Of a DNA stretch of 64,000 bases, positions 8,031-15,884 are shown in pieces (position 1 is the first letter of the stretch; the number at the start of each line of letters is the position of its first letter). Source of the DNA: Ancrocorticia sp039812645 (GTDB lineage Bacteria > Actinomycetota > Actinomycetes > Actinomycetales > Actinomycetaceae); assembly GCA_039812645.1 (NCBI GenBank), contig JBDIAV010000006.1, positions 17,044 through 81,043 on the forward strand. Reading direction: 5' to 3'. The position numbers and the translations under genes are program-made. The notes beneath the pieces are model-generated. The model was not told the origin of the DNA, ran no database searches, and saw nothing but the letters and a program-made list of their open reading frames with translations.

Positions 8031-8869
8031 TGGCGCGCCGCGAGAAGATCGAATATAAGACTGCTGACCAGATTCGTAAGATCCGCCGGGCGGGTCTCGT
8101 CGTCGCTGATATTCATACGGCGCTCCGTACCCGCGTCAAAGCAGGAATGACGACCGCTGAGGCGGATGCCATCGCCTTGGAGGTTCTCCAAGCTGCTGGA
8201 GCAAAGTCAAACTTCTTTGGCTACTACGGATATCCGGGGCAGATTTGCACCTCGGTCAACGAGGTGATCGTGCACGGAATTCCTGGCGACAGGGTGCTGC
8301 ATCCTGGTGATCTGGTGTCTTTCGATTGTGGAGCCGTTGTGGATGGCTGGCATGGAGATGCTGCCATCTCGATGGTCATTCCCGGGGGTGATTCTGAGGT
8401 CTCGGCTTCTCGCGAGCGATTGAGCGCACTCACCGAAGAAGCCATGTGGCGGGGGATCGCTGCTCTGGCGACGGGTTCTCATATTGGCGACGTCGGCCGT
8501 GCTATCGATGATTTTGTTGTGTCGCTTCCCGATCCTCAGCCGGGAATCGTCGAGGACTATGTGGGGCATGGAATCGGTTCCAAGATGCACATGGCCCCAG
8601 ACGTACCCAACTATCGCACGCGTTCACGCGGCGAAAAACTCAAAGCCGGAATGGTGCTCTGTATCGAACCCATGCTCACCGCGGGCGATCAGGCTAATAA
8701 GACACTGGCTGACGACTGGACCGTCGTAACACAAGACGGATCTGACGCCTGCCACTGGGAGCACGAAGTTGCCATCCACGCGGCTGGGATCTGGGTGCTC
8801 ACAGCTCCCGACGGGGGAGAGGCCGGTTTGGCTCCCTATGGAGTGACTCCCGTTCCTCTTGGTGATTGA
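8030..8869 (+). CDS. map: Methionine aminopeptidase, type I
   Basis: The enzyme removes the initiator methionine from new proteins. The 279-residue product has the pita-bread fold signatures. H82 lies in VHGIPG, the metal-ligand aspartates are D99 (FDCGA) and D110 (HGDAA), and GHGIGSKMH and a CIEPML glutamate follow. It overlaps adk (TGATG) and ends 8 bases before a strong terminator. Confidence 0.97.
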   Translation: MARREKIEYKTADQIRKIRRAGLVVADIHTALRTRVKAGMTTAEADAIALEVLQAAGAKSNFFGYYGYPGQICTSVNEVIVHGIPGDRVLHPGDLVSFDCGAVVDGWHGDAAISMVIPGGDSEVSASRERLSALTEEAMWRGIAALATGSHIGDVGRAIDDFVVSLPDPQPGIVEDYVGHGIGSKMHMAPDVPNYRTRSRGEKLKAGMVLCIEPMLTAGDQANKTLADDWTVVTQDGSDACHWEHEVAIHAAGIWVLTAPDGGEAGLAPYGVTPVPLGD

Positions 8870-8876
8870 TTAACTT

Positions 8877-8912
8877 TTACAATGCCCGGGCTACAGAGCC
8901 CGGGCATTGTAA
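8877..8912 (+). terminator. Hairpin terminator after map
   Basis: A 16-bp perfect stem (arm TTACAATGCCCGGGCT, loop ACAG) begins 8 bases after the map stop and closes the secY-adk-map unit. Confidence 0.87.
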
Positions 8913-9181
8913 CGTGGCAAGGGCGAACGAAAGCCGAGTGTGGACGCTCGTAGGTTCGGTTTTCGTCGTCGTCGAGCATCCAATGCCTTTCGTGAGTGCT
9001 CCTGCTATCTGGATCTGTTCTCTACGAATCCCACAATGCCGTGAGCAGTTACACCCTGCCGGGACTTTCCCGTCTTCACACCGACGAGTACTATTGATTC
9101 CCGGTACGTCATGCCCACGGGTGTGGCGTATACGGTTTCTCACAACCCGGTGAGAGCCCGTTTTGACTGTTAGCGAGGGTT
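8913..9181 (+). other. Non-coding region upstream of infA
   Basis: These 269 bases hold no supported gene. They presumably carry the promoter of the infA-rpmJ-rpsM-rpsK-rpoA-rplQ unit. A TACTAT hexamer near 9088 and a TATACG near 9130 are possible -10 elements, but neither has a convincing -35. Confidence 0.4.
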
Positions 9182-9403
9182 ATGGCGAAGAAAGATGGCG
9201 TCATCGAGGTTGAGGGATCTGTCGTCGAGGCACTCCCCAACGCTATGTTCCGTGTCGAGTTGGAGAATGGGCACGTTGTGCTTGCTCACATCTCAGGCAA
9301 GATGCGTCAGCACTACATCAAGATTCTCCCGGAAGATCGTGTTGTCGTGGAGTTGACGCCTTACGATCTCAACCGCGGTCGAATCGTCTACCGCTACAAG
9401 TAG
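9182..9403 (+). CDS. infA: Translation initiation factor IF-1
   Basis: A 73-residue S1/OB-fold protein (IEVEGSVVEALPNAMFRVEL, HISGKMRQHYIKILPEDRV). It binds the 30S A site during initiation and has exactly the family length. It is the first gene of the alpha-type operon. A GCGAGGG-like site precedes the ATG. Confidence 0.98.
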   Translation: MAKKDGVIEVEGSVVEALPNAMFRVELENGHVVLAHISGKMRQHYIKILPEDRVVVELTPYDLNRGRIVYRYK

Positions 9404-9458
9404 CCCCCCAGTGCTATCGCCTTCTGGCGGCAGCTGGACGGCAAGAGGAAGAACCACA

Positions 9459-9572
9459 ATGAAGGTCAAGCCCAGCGTCAAGAAGATCTGCGACAAGTGC
9501 AAGGTTATCCGCCGGCACGGTCGCGTTATGGTGATCTGCGAGAACCCTCGGCACAAGCAGCGTCAGGGTTAA
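9459..9572 (+). CDS. rpmJ: 50S ribosomal protein L36, zinc-binding (C+)
   Basis: This tiny 37-residue protein starts MKVKPSVKKICDKCKVIRRH and ends NPRHKQRQG. Ligands C11, C14, C27 and H32 form the L36 zinc ribbon, so it is the C+ type. It lies 55 bases after infA behind an AAGAGGAAG site. Its length and position between infA and rpsM are standard. Confidence 0.97.
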   Translation: MKVKPSVKKICDKCKVIRRHGRVMVICENPRHKQRQG

Positions 9573-9723
9573 TCTGACGTAGCGGGTCCCGCCCGCAATC
9601 CCACGCACTGTCCTTTTGAAGAAAAATTCAAAGAATCCCTCGGTCCGAAGGCCGGGGCCCGGCGCGAGACTCGCCGGGATGGCAGTGTTCCACACCTTCG
9701 GCAAATAAACAGGAGCTAAGAAA

Positions 9724-10098
9724 TTGGCACGTCTCTCTGGCGTTGACCTCCCCCGCGAGAAGCGGGTTGAGATTGCGCTCACCTACATCTACGGCATTGG
9801 CCGCACTCGTGCGACGGAGACCCTTGCAGCAACCGGTGTGAACCCGGACGTGCGCGTCAAGGATCTGACCGAAGACGATCTGGTCAAGCTCAAGAATCAC
9901 ATCGACGAGAACTACAAGGTCGAGGGTGACCTGCGCCGCGAGGTCCAGGCCGATATTCGCCGCAAGATTGAGATCGGCTGCTACCAGGGCCTGCGCCATC
10001 GTCGTGGCCTGCCGGTTCATGGCCAGCGCACCAAGACCAACGCGCGTACCCGTAAGGGACCGAAGCGCACCGTTGCAGGCAAGAAGAAGGCCAAGTAA
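9724..10098 (+). CDS. rpsM: 30S ribosomal protein S13
   Basis: S13 of 124 residues, a 30S head protein contacting P-site tRNA and the 50S. It shows ARLSGVDLPREKRVEIALTY and the C-terminal RTKTNARTRKGPK tail. The start is TTG at 9724 behind AGGAGCT. A 151-base gap separates it from rpmJ and contains no gene. Confidence 0.97.
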   Translation: MARLSGVDLPREKRVEIALTYIYGIGRTRATETLAATGVNPDVRVKDLTEDDLVKLKNHIDENYKVEGDLRREVQADIRRKIEIGCYQGLRHRRGLPVHGQRTKTNARTRKGPKRTVAGKKKAK

Positions 10099-10137
10099 GG
10101 CCTCCCCGTCGAGAGTTTCGAGAGAAGAAAGTAGATC

Positions 10138-10548
10138 ATGCCCCCTAAGACTCGTCAGGCTGCCTCCGGCAACCGTCGTCCGCGCCGCAAGGAGCGTCGG
10201 AACATTGCTGTGGGTCAGGCCCACATCAAGTCGACCTTCAACAACACCATCGTGTCCATCACGGACCCGACCGGCGCCGTTATCGCATCCTGCTCGTCCG
10301 GCCAGGTTGGCTTCAAGGGTTCCCGTAAGTCGACCCCGTACGCCGCTCAGCTCGCCGCCGAGAACGCTGCCCGTTCCGCTATGGAGCAGGGTATGAAGAA
10401 GGTTGACGTCTTCGTTAAGGGTCCCGGTTCGGGCCGCGAGACCGCCATTCGTTCCCTGACCGCATCCGGTCTGGAAGTTACCTCGATTTCCGACGTGACT
10501 CCCCAGGCGCACAACGGCTGCCGTCCTCCCAAGCGCCGCCGCGTTTGA
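10138..10548 (+). CDS. rpsK: 30S ribosomal protein S11
   Basis: S11 of 136 residues forms the 30S platform near the E-site mRNA. The conserved GQAHIKSTFNNTIVSITDP and C-terminal TPQAHNGCRPPKRRRV are present. In many actinobacteria rpsD follows here. In this window rpoA follows directly, so rpsD must be elsewhere. Confidence 0.98.
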   Translation: MPPKTRQAASGNRRPRRKERRNIAVGQAHIKSTFNNTIVSITDPTGAVIASCSSGQVGFKGSRKSTPYAAQLAAENAARSAMEQGMKKVDVFVKGPGSGRETAIRSLTASGLEVTSISDVTPQAHNGCRPPKRRRV

Positions 10549-10678
10549 TCTTCGCGGCCTCGGCCGTATCCCTGGTTCGGGCCGTTAAGGCTCGGACCTC
10601 CCCTCGCGCAGTCAGATAGAGGGCTGCCGGGTATTTTTCGAGCGTCAAATAGTGGGCGTTCGTTGAAAGGAAAGAATC

Positions 10679-11683
10679 GTGCAGATCTCTCAGCGTCCTG
10701 TTCTCACCGAAGAACAGGTTTCTGATGACCGCTCAAAGTTCATTCTTGAGCCGCTGGAGCCTGGTTTTGGCTACACCCTCGGCAACTCCATGCGTCGCAC
10801 ACTGCTCTCGTCCATCCCGGGCGCTGCAGTGACCTCCATCCGCATTGATGGCGTACTCCATGAGTTCTCCACCATGTCCGGTGTGAAGGAAGACGTTGCC
10901 GAGATCATCCTCAACCTCAAGGAACTGGTTGTCTCCTCTGAACAGGACGAGCCGGTGCTCATGTACCTGCGCAAGCAGGGACCCTGCGAGGTCACCGCAG
11001 CTGATATCACCCCGCCGTCCGGCGTGGAGATTCATAACCCTGACCTTCATATCGCCACCCTCAACGAAAAGGGCAAGATTGAAGTGGACCTGACCGTGGA
11101 GCGTGGCCGTGGCTACGTGTCCGCCGCTCAGAACAAGGGTCTGGATGACGAGATCGGTCGTATTCCGATCGACTCGATCTACTCCCCAGTTCTCAAGGTC
11201 TCCTACAAGGTCGAGGCTACCCGTGTGGAGCAGCGCACCGATTTCGATCGCCTCGTTCTGGATGTTGAAGTAAAGCCTTCGACTAACCCGCGCGATGCGC
11301 TCGCTTCGGCTGGCAAGACGCTCGTTGAGCTCTTTGGCCTGTGCGTGGATCTCAACACCGAGGCCGAGGGTATCGAGATTGGCCCCGCCCCCGTGGTAGA
11401 GACCCAGTCCTCCGATCTGCTGCGTCCGATCGAGATTCTTAACCTTCCGGCTCGCTCCAAGAACTGCTTGCAGCGCGAGGGCATTCATACCATTGGCGAA
11501 CTCATCCAGCGTTCGGAAGCCGATCTGCTCGATATCCGCAACTTCGGTGCGAAGTCGATCGAAGATGTCAAGGACGAGCTGGCGAAGCTCGATCTGCGAC
11601 TGAAGGATTCACCCGCCGGTTACCTCTCCGGTTATGGCGAGGATAACTACACGATGCAGTTCAGCGACGACTTGCAGGGCTGA
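10679..11683 (+). CDS. rpoA: DNA-directed RNA polymerase subunit alpha
   Basis: The 334-residue protein has the assembly domain (residues ~1-230, with FVLEPLEPGFGYTLGNSMRR-like motif and SSIPGAAVTSIRIDGVLHEF). The DNA/activator-binding C-terminal domain spans ~245-315 (RSKNCLQREGIHTIGELIQR). The start is GTG at 10679 behind GAAAGGAAAG. The 130-base gap after rpsK could carry an extra promoter. Confidence 0.98.
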   Translation: MQISQRPVLTEEQVSDDRSKFILEPLEPGFGYTLGNSMRRTLLSSIPGAAVTSIRIDGVLHEFSTMSGVKEDVAEIILNLKELVVSSEQDEPVLMYLRKQGPCEVTAADITPPSGVEIHNPDLHIATLNEKGKIEVDLTVERGRGYVSAAQNKGLDDEIGRIPIDSIYSPVLKVSYKVEATRVEQRTDFDRLVLDVEVKPSTNPRDALASAGKTLVELFGLCVDLNTEAEGIEIGPAPVVETQSSDLLRPIEILNLPARSKNCLQREGIHTIGELIQRSEADLLDIRNFGAKSIEDVKDELAKLDLRLKDSPAGYLSGYGEDNYTMQFSDDLQG

Positions 11684-11713
11684 GCCCCGCACACTTCATA
11701 GGAGACAACTACA

Positions 11714-12211
11714 ATGCCTAAGCCCACCAAGGGCGCGCGCCTGGGCGGATCCGCCGCTCACCAGCGCCACATCATCGCTAACTTGTGCAAGGCCCTGATC
11801 GAGCACAAGTCGATCACCACCACGGAGTCCCGTGCCAAGGCCGTTCAGCCCCACATGGAGAAGCTGATCACCAAGGCTAAGCGCGGCGATACCCACAACC
11901 GTCGTCAGGCACTTCGCGTCCTCAATGACCGCGAGAGCGCGTACATCCTCTTCGAGGAACTTGCTCCGCTGTTCCAGGAGCGCAACGGTGGCTACACCCG
12001 TATCACCAAGATCGGCAACCGTAAGGGTGACAACGCCCCTATGGCTGTTATCTCCCTGGTGACCGAGAAGGTTTCCCCGAAGCAGGCTGTCGTGGCTGAG
12101 GCCGAGAAGGCCGCCAAGCACGCTGCAGCTCTGACCGAGGAGCCAGCTGAGGACGTCGTTGAGGCTACCGAGGAAGCTCCCGCTGAGGAAGCTGCCGAGT
12201 CCGACAAGTGA
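11714..12211 (+). CDS. rplQ: 50S ribosomal protein L17 with acidic tail
   Basis: The core (~residues 1-120) has MPKPTKGARLGGSAAHQRHI and ESRAKAVQPHMEKLITKAKR, diagnostic of L17 at the 50S tunnel exit. The remaining ~45 residues form an Ala/Glu-rich acidic extension (EEPAEDVVEATEEAPAEEAA) common in actinobacterial L17. It is the last gene of the alpha-type unit, and a perfect palindrome terminates it. Confidence 0.97.
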   Translation: MPKPTKGARLGGSAAHQRHIIANLCKALIEHKSITTTESRAKAVQPHMEKLITKAKRGDTHNRRQALRVLNDRESAYILFEELAPLFQERNGGYTRITKIGNRKGDNAPMAVISLVTEKVSPKQAVVAEAEKAAKHAAALTEEPAEDVVEATEEAPAEEAAESDK

Positions 12212-12244
12212 CGTGTGGCCGAGGCTATTGAGAGATAGTTGAGG

Positions 12245-12290
12245 CAACGAAGTGGGGCCCCATCCGTACGGATGGGGCCCCACTTCGTTG
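12245..12290. terminator. 46-bp perfect palindrome, probable bidirectional terminator
   Basis: Two 23-base arms (starting CAACGAAGTGGGGCCCC) are exact reverse complements with no spacer. It lies 33 bases after the rplQ stop, where convergent transcripts of rplQ and the ROK gene meet. An RNA hairpin would need to open the central CCGTACGG to form a loop. Confidence 0.8.
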
Positions 12291-12535
12291 TATCGGGAGG
12301 GTGTCCGTTAACGACGACGGCGCCGCTCCACTGCTTCAGCATTGGACGAGGCCACGTTCTCGCGGAGAGGTCACGGTTGGTTGGTGTGGCCTGTCCATGA
12401 AATGGTGACCTCTCCGGATGTGGATTCGTATGTGCGACGACGGCGCCGTGTGGCATGTACGACGACGTCCGCACGTCTCGATATCTTCTCCCGACTCCCT
12501 GTGTGGCTCTCTTGTCTCCTTGCGCGTCTCTTTCG
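12291..12535. other. Non-coding convergent interval with inverted repeats
   Basis: No gene is supported. The interval holds a 12-bp perfect inverted repeat (CGGAGAGGTCAC at 12363, complement at 12405-12416, 30-base loop). It also holds two copies of CGACGACGGCG (12312 and 12435), each followed by CCG. The stem may terminate the ROK gene from the opposite strand. Confidence 0.45.
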
Positions 12536-13408
12536 TCAGTCCGGGAAGTCCCACCCATCAGGGGAGGAGCTTTCCACGGGACGGGCCTCTCCTAGCGATG
12601 TGAGAGAGCCGTCTTCCTCGGCGACCATGGACCAGGCTCGGACGCCACCATTCATTCCGGCGGCATTAGGAATAAAGACAACCTCGGGTCCCAGCTTGGC
12701 GCGCACCGACGGGACGATGCGGGCCGCATTGCCGCCTCCCAAATAGAGCTTGTCCCAGCGAAAGACCGGTACCAAGGACTCCACGGCCTTAAGAACACGG
12801 CGCGACCACGCCGTATCGCCGAGGCGAATGCGTTCGGCTTCGCCAATGACGTCGTCGTACGTGAGCCCCCAGCGCATAGGGGCGTGAGATATCTCCAGAT
12901 GCGGGGCTAATCGCCCGTTATCGATGAGAGCGTTACCAAGCCCGGTTCCTAGCGTGATGACGAGCTCGACACCCGATCCTGACACGACGCCCGCGGCAGC
13001 TACCTCGGCATCGTTGAGAACGAGGGCCGGTACGCCGAATCGAATCTCCAGCGCCCGGCGCATATCGAGATGGTCCCAGGCCGCGGCGAGTTCGGGTAAT
13101 ACCTTCGTATGCGGGCCAGCCTTGCGAATGTAATGGGGCGTGTAGACGACGATGCCATGCCGAATCATCCCGGGCATTCCCAGGGTGATCCGCTCGAAAC
13201 CTTCGGTGTGCTCGGCGTGCTGAGCAACGATTCCGAGAAGATCCTCGGGTGAGAGGGGATAGCGCAAGGCCGTGCGTTGGGCTTGTCCGATCTGGAAGCC
13301 CCCCTCGTCGAGAAGGCTCGTCTTGATTCCACCGCCGCCGCAGTCGACGGCGAGGGTACGCAACCGTGGCTTGGGCTGCTCGGGCCCGGTGTGGGACACT
13401 TCGTTCAT
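12536..13408 (-). CDS. ROK-family protein, polyphosphate-glucokinase-like
   Basis: The 290-residue protein has a sugar-kinase ATPase fold. The phosphate-binding segment is LAVDCGGGGIKTSLLD, the likely catalytic aspartate is in LVLNDAEVAAAG, and a second phosphate loop reads TLGTGLGNALIDNGRL followed by EISH. These resemble polyphosphate/ATP glucokinases (PpgK) of actinobacteria, which phosphorylate glucose at C6. The classical DIGG is altered to DCGGGG here. The C-terminal ~40 residues (Glu/Ser-rich) look non-conserved. Its start codon overlaps that of truA on the other strand. Substrate and donor are inferred only. Confidence 0.75.
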   Translation of the reverse strand: MNEVSHTGPEQPKPRLRTLAVDCGGGGIKTSLLDEGGFQIGQAQRTALRYPLSPEDLLGIVAQHAEHTEGFERITLGMPGMIRHGIVVYTPHYIRKAGPHTKVLPELAAAWDHLDMRRALEIRFGVPALVLNDAEVAAAGVVSGSGVELVITLGTGLGNALIDNGRLAPHLEISHAPMRWGLTYDDVIGEAERIRLGDTAWSRRVLKAVESLVPVFRWDKLYLGGGNAARIVPSVRAKLGPEVVFIPNAAGMNGGVRAWSMVAEEDGSLTSLGEARPVESSSPDGWDFPD

Positions 13409-14291
13409 GGATTCGACGGTAGCGCATCAATTACGGATTCGGCTCGATTTAGCCTATGACGGTACCGAATTTCACGGCTGGGCTGCACAACCGGGCCAAC
13501 GGACGGTTGAAGGAGTTCTCGCCGGAGCACTCTCGACGATTTTCCGCACGACTATTGTCCTGACCGTCGCGGGCCGTACCGACGCCGGAGTGCACGCCCG
13601 CGGCCAGGTGGTGAACTTCGACGTCGACCCATCGTCCTATTCTTCGCTACCTGGACGTTCTGACTTCCCTCCCGAAATCTCACTCGTGCGCCGCGTCAAC
13701 GCCCTGCTCGCGCGCGAGGCCGATGGTCCGAAAGGTTCGGCCGACGTCGTCGTCTATCGGGCTCGTGTAGTACCACCGGACTTTGATGCGCGGTTTTCTG
13801 CGATCTCACGTTCCTACACGTACCGGATCTGCGATAACCCGGCGGGATTTGACCCGTTGCGGAGGCGAGATGTTCTGTGGGTTGCGGAACAGGTCGACGT
13901 CGACGCGATGAACCAGGCTGCACGGGGACTCCTCGGGGAACACGACTTCATTTCCTACTGCAAACCGAGAGAAGGAGCGACGACGATCCGTGAGCTCCAG
14001 GTTTTGGAAGCCCATCGCCGTGACGGGCTCATTGAACTTACCGCGCAAGCGGACGCGTTCTGTCATTCGATGGTTCGCACGCTTGTAGGGTCGTTGCTGC
14101 GGGTTGGACATGGAAAACGTGACGTGGAGTGGCCCGCGCGTCGGCTCGCGGAGAAAAACCGGAACGGGGAGGTAGTGGTGGCCCCGCCTCATCCGCTTAC
14201 CTTGCAGAATGTCGTTTACCCTCCGGACCAGGAACTCGCTGCGCGGGCGGCGCTGACGCGGAATGTGCGAGAGTGCGGGTGCGTGGAATAG
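13407..14291 (+). CDS. truA: tRNA pseudouridine(38-40) synthase TruA
   Basis: TruA isomerises uridines 38-40 of the tRNA anticodon arm. The 294-residue product begins the family motif LDLAYDGTEFHGWAAQPGQR. The catalytic aspartate is D59 in AGRTDAGVHARGQV, and CHSMVRTLVGSLL lies in the C-terminal half. The frame is open upstream into the ROK gene, but homology starts at this ATG. That ATG shares the CATG tetramer with the opposite-strand start. No clear ribosome-binding site is visible. Confidence 0.94.
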   Translation: MDSTVAHQLRIRLDLAYDGTEFHGWAAQPGQRTVEGVLAGALSTIFRTTIVLTVAGRTDAGVHARGQVVNFDVDPSSYSSLPGRSDFPPEISLVRRVNALLAREADGPKGSADVVVYRARVVPPDFDARFSAISRSYTYRICDNPAGFDPLRRRDVLWVAEQVDVDAMNQAARGLLGEHDFISYCKPREGATTIRELQVLEAHRRDGLIELTAQADAFCHSMVRTLVGSLLRVGHGKRDVEWPARRLAEKNRNGEVVVAPPHPLTLQNVVYPPDQELAARAALTRNVRECGCVE

Positions 14292-14587
14292 TGGAATAGG
14301 CGACTGAGATTGCAGAGAATCATGTCGGACTGTTTGCCTGAGAAGTCATAATCGGGGCAGCTTGAACAGAGTATGAATACTCGGTGTGGCCCATTCCATT
14401 GGACGAATGCCCCTGAGCCCTTTGACCGCCTGAAGATTCGCCATTATCCTTGATAGTTGTTGTGCATGCTGCATGCCCGGTGTTTTTCCCACTCGCCGAT
14501 GCAGTGACAGACAACTTGACCCTTATCCTTGGGGGACGCACCGCTTCACATTCGCGTGCCCCATAACAAGAAATGAAGGCTACGCCC
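14292..14587 (+). promoter_or_regulatory. Leader/promoter region of rplM-rpsI
   Basis: No gene is supported in 296 bases. The region probably contains the rplM promoter. TTGACC followed closely by TATCCT near 14516-14527 has too little spacing to be a -35/-10 pair. A short GCATGC repeat lies at ~14463-14475, followed by a T-run. The long leader may be regulatory. Confidence 0.35.
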
Positions 14588-15031
14588 GTGCGCACGTATT
14601 CACCGAAGCCTGGCGACGTCGATGCTAAGTGGTATGTCATTGATGCCACCGATGTTGTCCTTGGCCGACTGGCAGCTCAGGTTGCCACCCTGCTCCGTGG
14701 GAAGCACAAGCCCTCCTTCGCGCCGAACGCTGATGGTGGCGATTACGTCATCATCGTCAACGCTGACAAGGTTGCGTTGACTGGAAGCAAGCGCGAGCAG
14801 AAGTTTGCATACCGCCACTCGGGTTTCCCGGGCGGTCTGAAGGCTACCTCTTACACCGAGCTGCTTGCCACCAAGCCTGAGAAGGCCGTGGAGAAGGCAG
14901 TTGCAGGAATGCTCCCGAAGAACACCCTTGGCCGTCAGCAGCTCAAGAAGCTCAAGGTCTACCGCGGTGCCGAGCATCCGCACCAGGCCCAGCAGCCTGA
15001 GCAGTACTCGCTCAAGAAGATTGCTCAGTGA
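14588..15031 (+). CDS. rplM: 50S ribosomal protein L13
   Basis: L13 initiates 50S assembly on 23S rRNA. The GTG at 14588 gives 147 residues starting MRTYSPKPGDVDAKWYVIDA. That is the normal start and length, and GAAGG lies 8 bases upstream. An in-frame ATG at 14573 would add five residues (MKATP). Family motifs LGRLAAQVATLLRGKHKP and MLPKNTLGRQQLKKLKVYRG are present. rpsI follows 26 bases later. Confidence 0.95.
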   Translation: MRTYSPKPGDVDAKWYVIDATDVVLGRLAAQVATLLRGKHKPSFAPNADGGDYVIIVNADKVALTGSKREQKFAYRHSGFPGGLKATSYTELLATKPEKAVEKAVAGMLPKNTLGRQQLKKLKVYRGAEHPHQAQQPEQYSLKKIAQ

Positions 15032-15057
15032 GCTTTCCCGGAACAGGACGTTAAATA

Positions 15058-15546
15058 ATGGCTGAGACCACGATTGACACCGAGCTCGACGAGGAATTCG
15101 TCGGCTCCTACACCTCGGAGAGCGAAGCTCCCCGCACCGGCCAGGGCGCGTCCCTGACCGCCCCGGGCCAGGCGCTCGGCCGCCGCAAGGAAGCCGTCGC
15201 CCGCGTCCGCCTCATCCCCGGAACCGGCGAATGGAAGATCAACGGGCGTACGCTCGAGGATTACTTCCCGAACAAGCTGCACCAGCAGCTCGTCAACTCG
15301 CCGTTCGCTCTGCTTGACCTTGAGGGTCGCTTCGATGTTGTTGCTCGCATCAACGGTGGCGGCATCTCCGGCCAGGCTGGCGCTCTGCGCCTGGGAATTG
15401 CCCGCGCCCTCAATGAGATTGACCGCGAGAACAATCGCGCCACCCTCAAGAAGGCCGGCTTCCTGACCCGCGATGCCCGCGCTGTTGAGCGCAAGAAGGC
15501 TGGCCTCAAGAAGGCTCGCAAGGCTTCGCAGTTCTCGAAGCGCTGA
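15058..15546 (+). CDS. rpsI: 30S ribosomal protein S9
   Basis: The S9 core spans ~residues 38-162 (GRRKEAVARVRLIPGTGEWK, RARKASQFSKR end). The C-terminal KR tail reaches P-site tRNA. An acidic N-terminal extension of ~37 residues (TTIDTELDEEFVGSY) is typical of actinobacterial S9. It is co-transcribed with rplM and followed by a strong hairpin. Confidence 0.97.
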   Translation: MAETTIDTELDEEFVGSYTSESEAPRTGQGASLTAPGQALGRRKEAVARVRLIPGTGEWKINGRTLEDYFPNKLHQQLVNSPFALLDLEGRFDVVARINGGGISGQAGALRLGIARALNEIDRENNRATLKKAGFLTRDARAVERKKAGLKKARKASQFSKR

Positions 15547-15561
15547 TTCTTCAGCAAGCTT

Positions 15562-15597
15562 CATGAGGGGCTCTGCCACACGGCAGGGCCCCTCATG
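15562..15597 (+). terminator. Hairpin terminator after rpsI
   Basis: A ~16-bp stem (CATGAGGGGCTCTGCC with GGCAGGGCCCCTCATG, one mismatch, 4-base loop) begins 15 bases after the rpsI stop. Confidence 0.83.
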
Positions 15598-15694
15598 TGC
15601 GTCTTAGTTGTTCGCCTGCCCACTATTCTTGCGCGCCAGCATCCCCATTCTGTGCGCCCGTTTTCTTACTCTCCCTCACCTTTGGAACAATCTC

Positions 15695-15778
15695 GAAGGA
15701 TTGAGTTTTTTGGAAAGGATTGAGCCCGCGGAGAGCTTCCGCGGGCTCAATCCTTTCCATTTTCCTCAATTCTTTGGG
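15695..15778 (+). repeat. Dispersed four-iteron inverted-repeat element, copy A
   Basis: Four copies of an 11-base iteron, consensus AAAGRATTGAG, sit at 15695 and 15714 (direct) and 15746 and 15765 (inverted). The spacing within each pair is 19 bp. A GC-rich 21-base core (CCCGCGG...CCGCGGG) lies between them. The inner 21-bp arms pair perfectly (15712-15732 with 15738-15758). Copy B lies at 45674-45760 in opposite orientation, with nearly identical arms and an unrelated core. It lies between the rpsI terminator and glmM. Its function is unknown: it could be a mobile element, a terminator, or a protein-binding site. Confidence 0.9.
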
Positions 15779-15884
15779 TGACGACTTCTGTTCTAGTGAC
15801 ATGCGGCCAAAAAGCCGTGATTCTCAGCAAGAGAACAGGCGCGGATGGAATAATCGGCACGTACCCGTTTCCGAGGAGGAACAC

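Noticed and set aside
12291..12535. A small coding gene in the rplQ-ROK interval
   Set aside because: Short frames there lack ribosome-binding sites and overlap inverted repeats, and none resembles a known protein.
15695..15778. Element A/B as integron attC sites or REP elements
   Set aside because: There is no GTTRRRY/RYYYAAC core and no GTAG/GGAG foot tetramer, and no integrase or RAYT gene is nearby.
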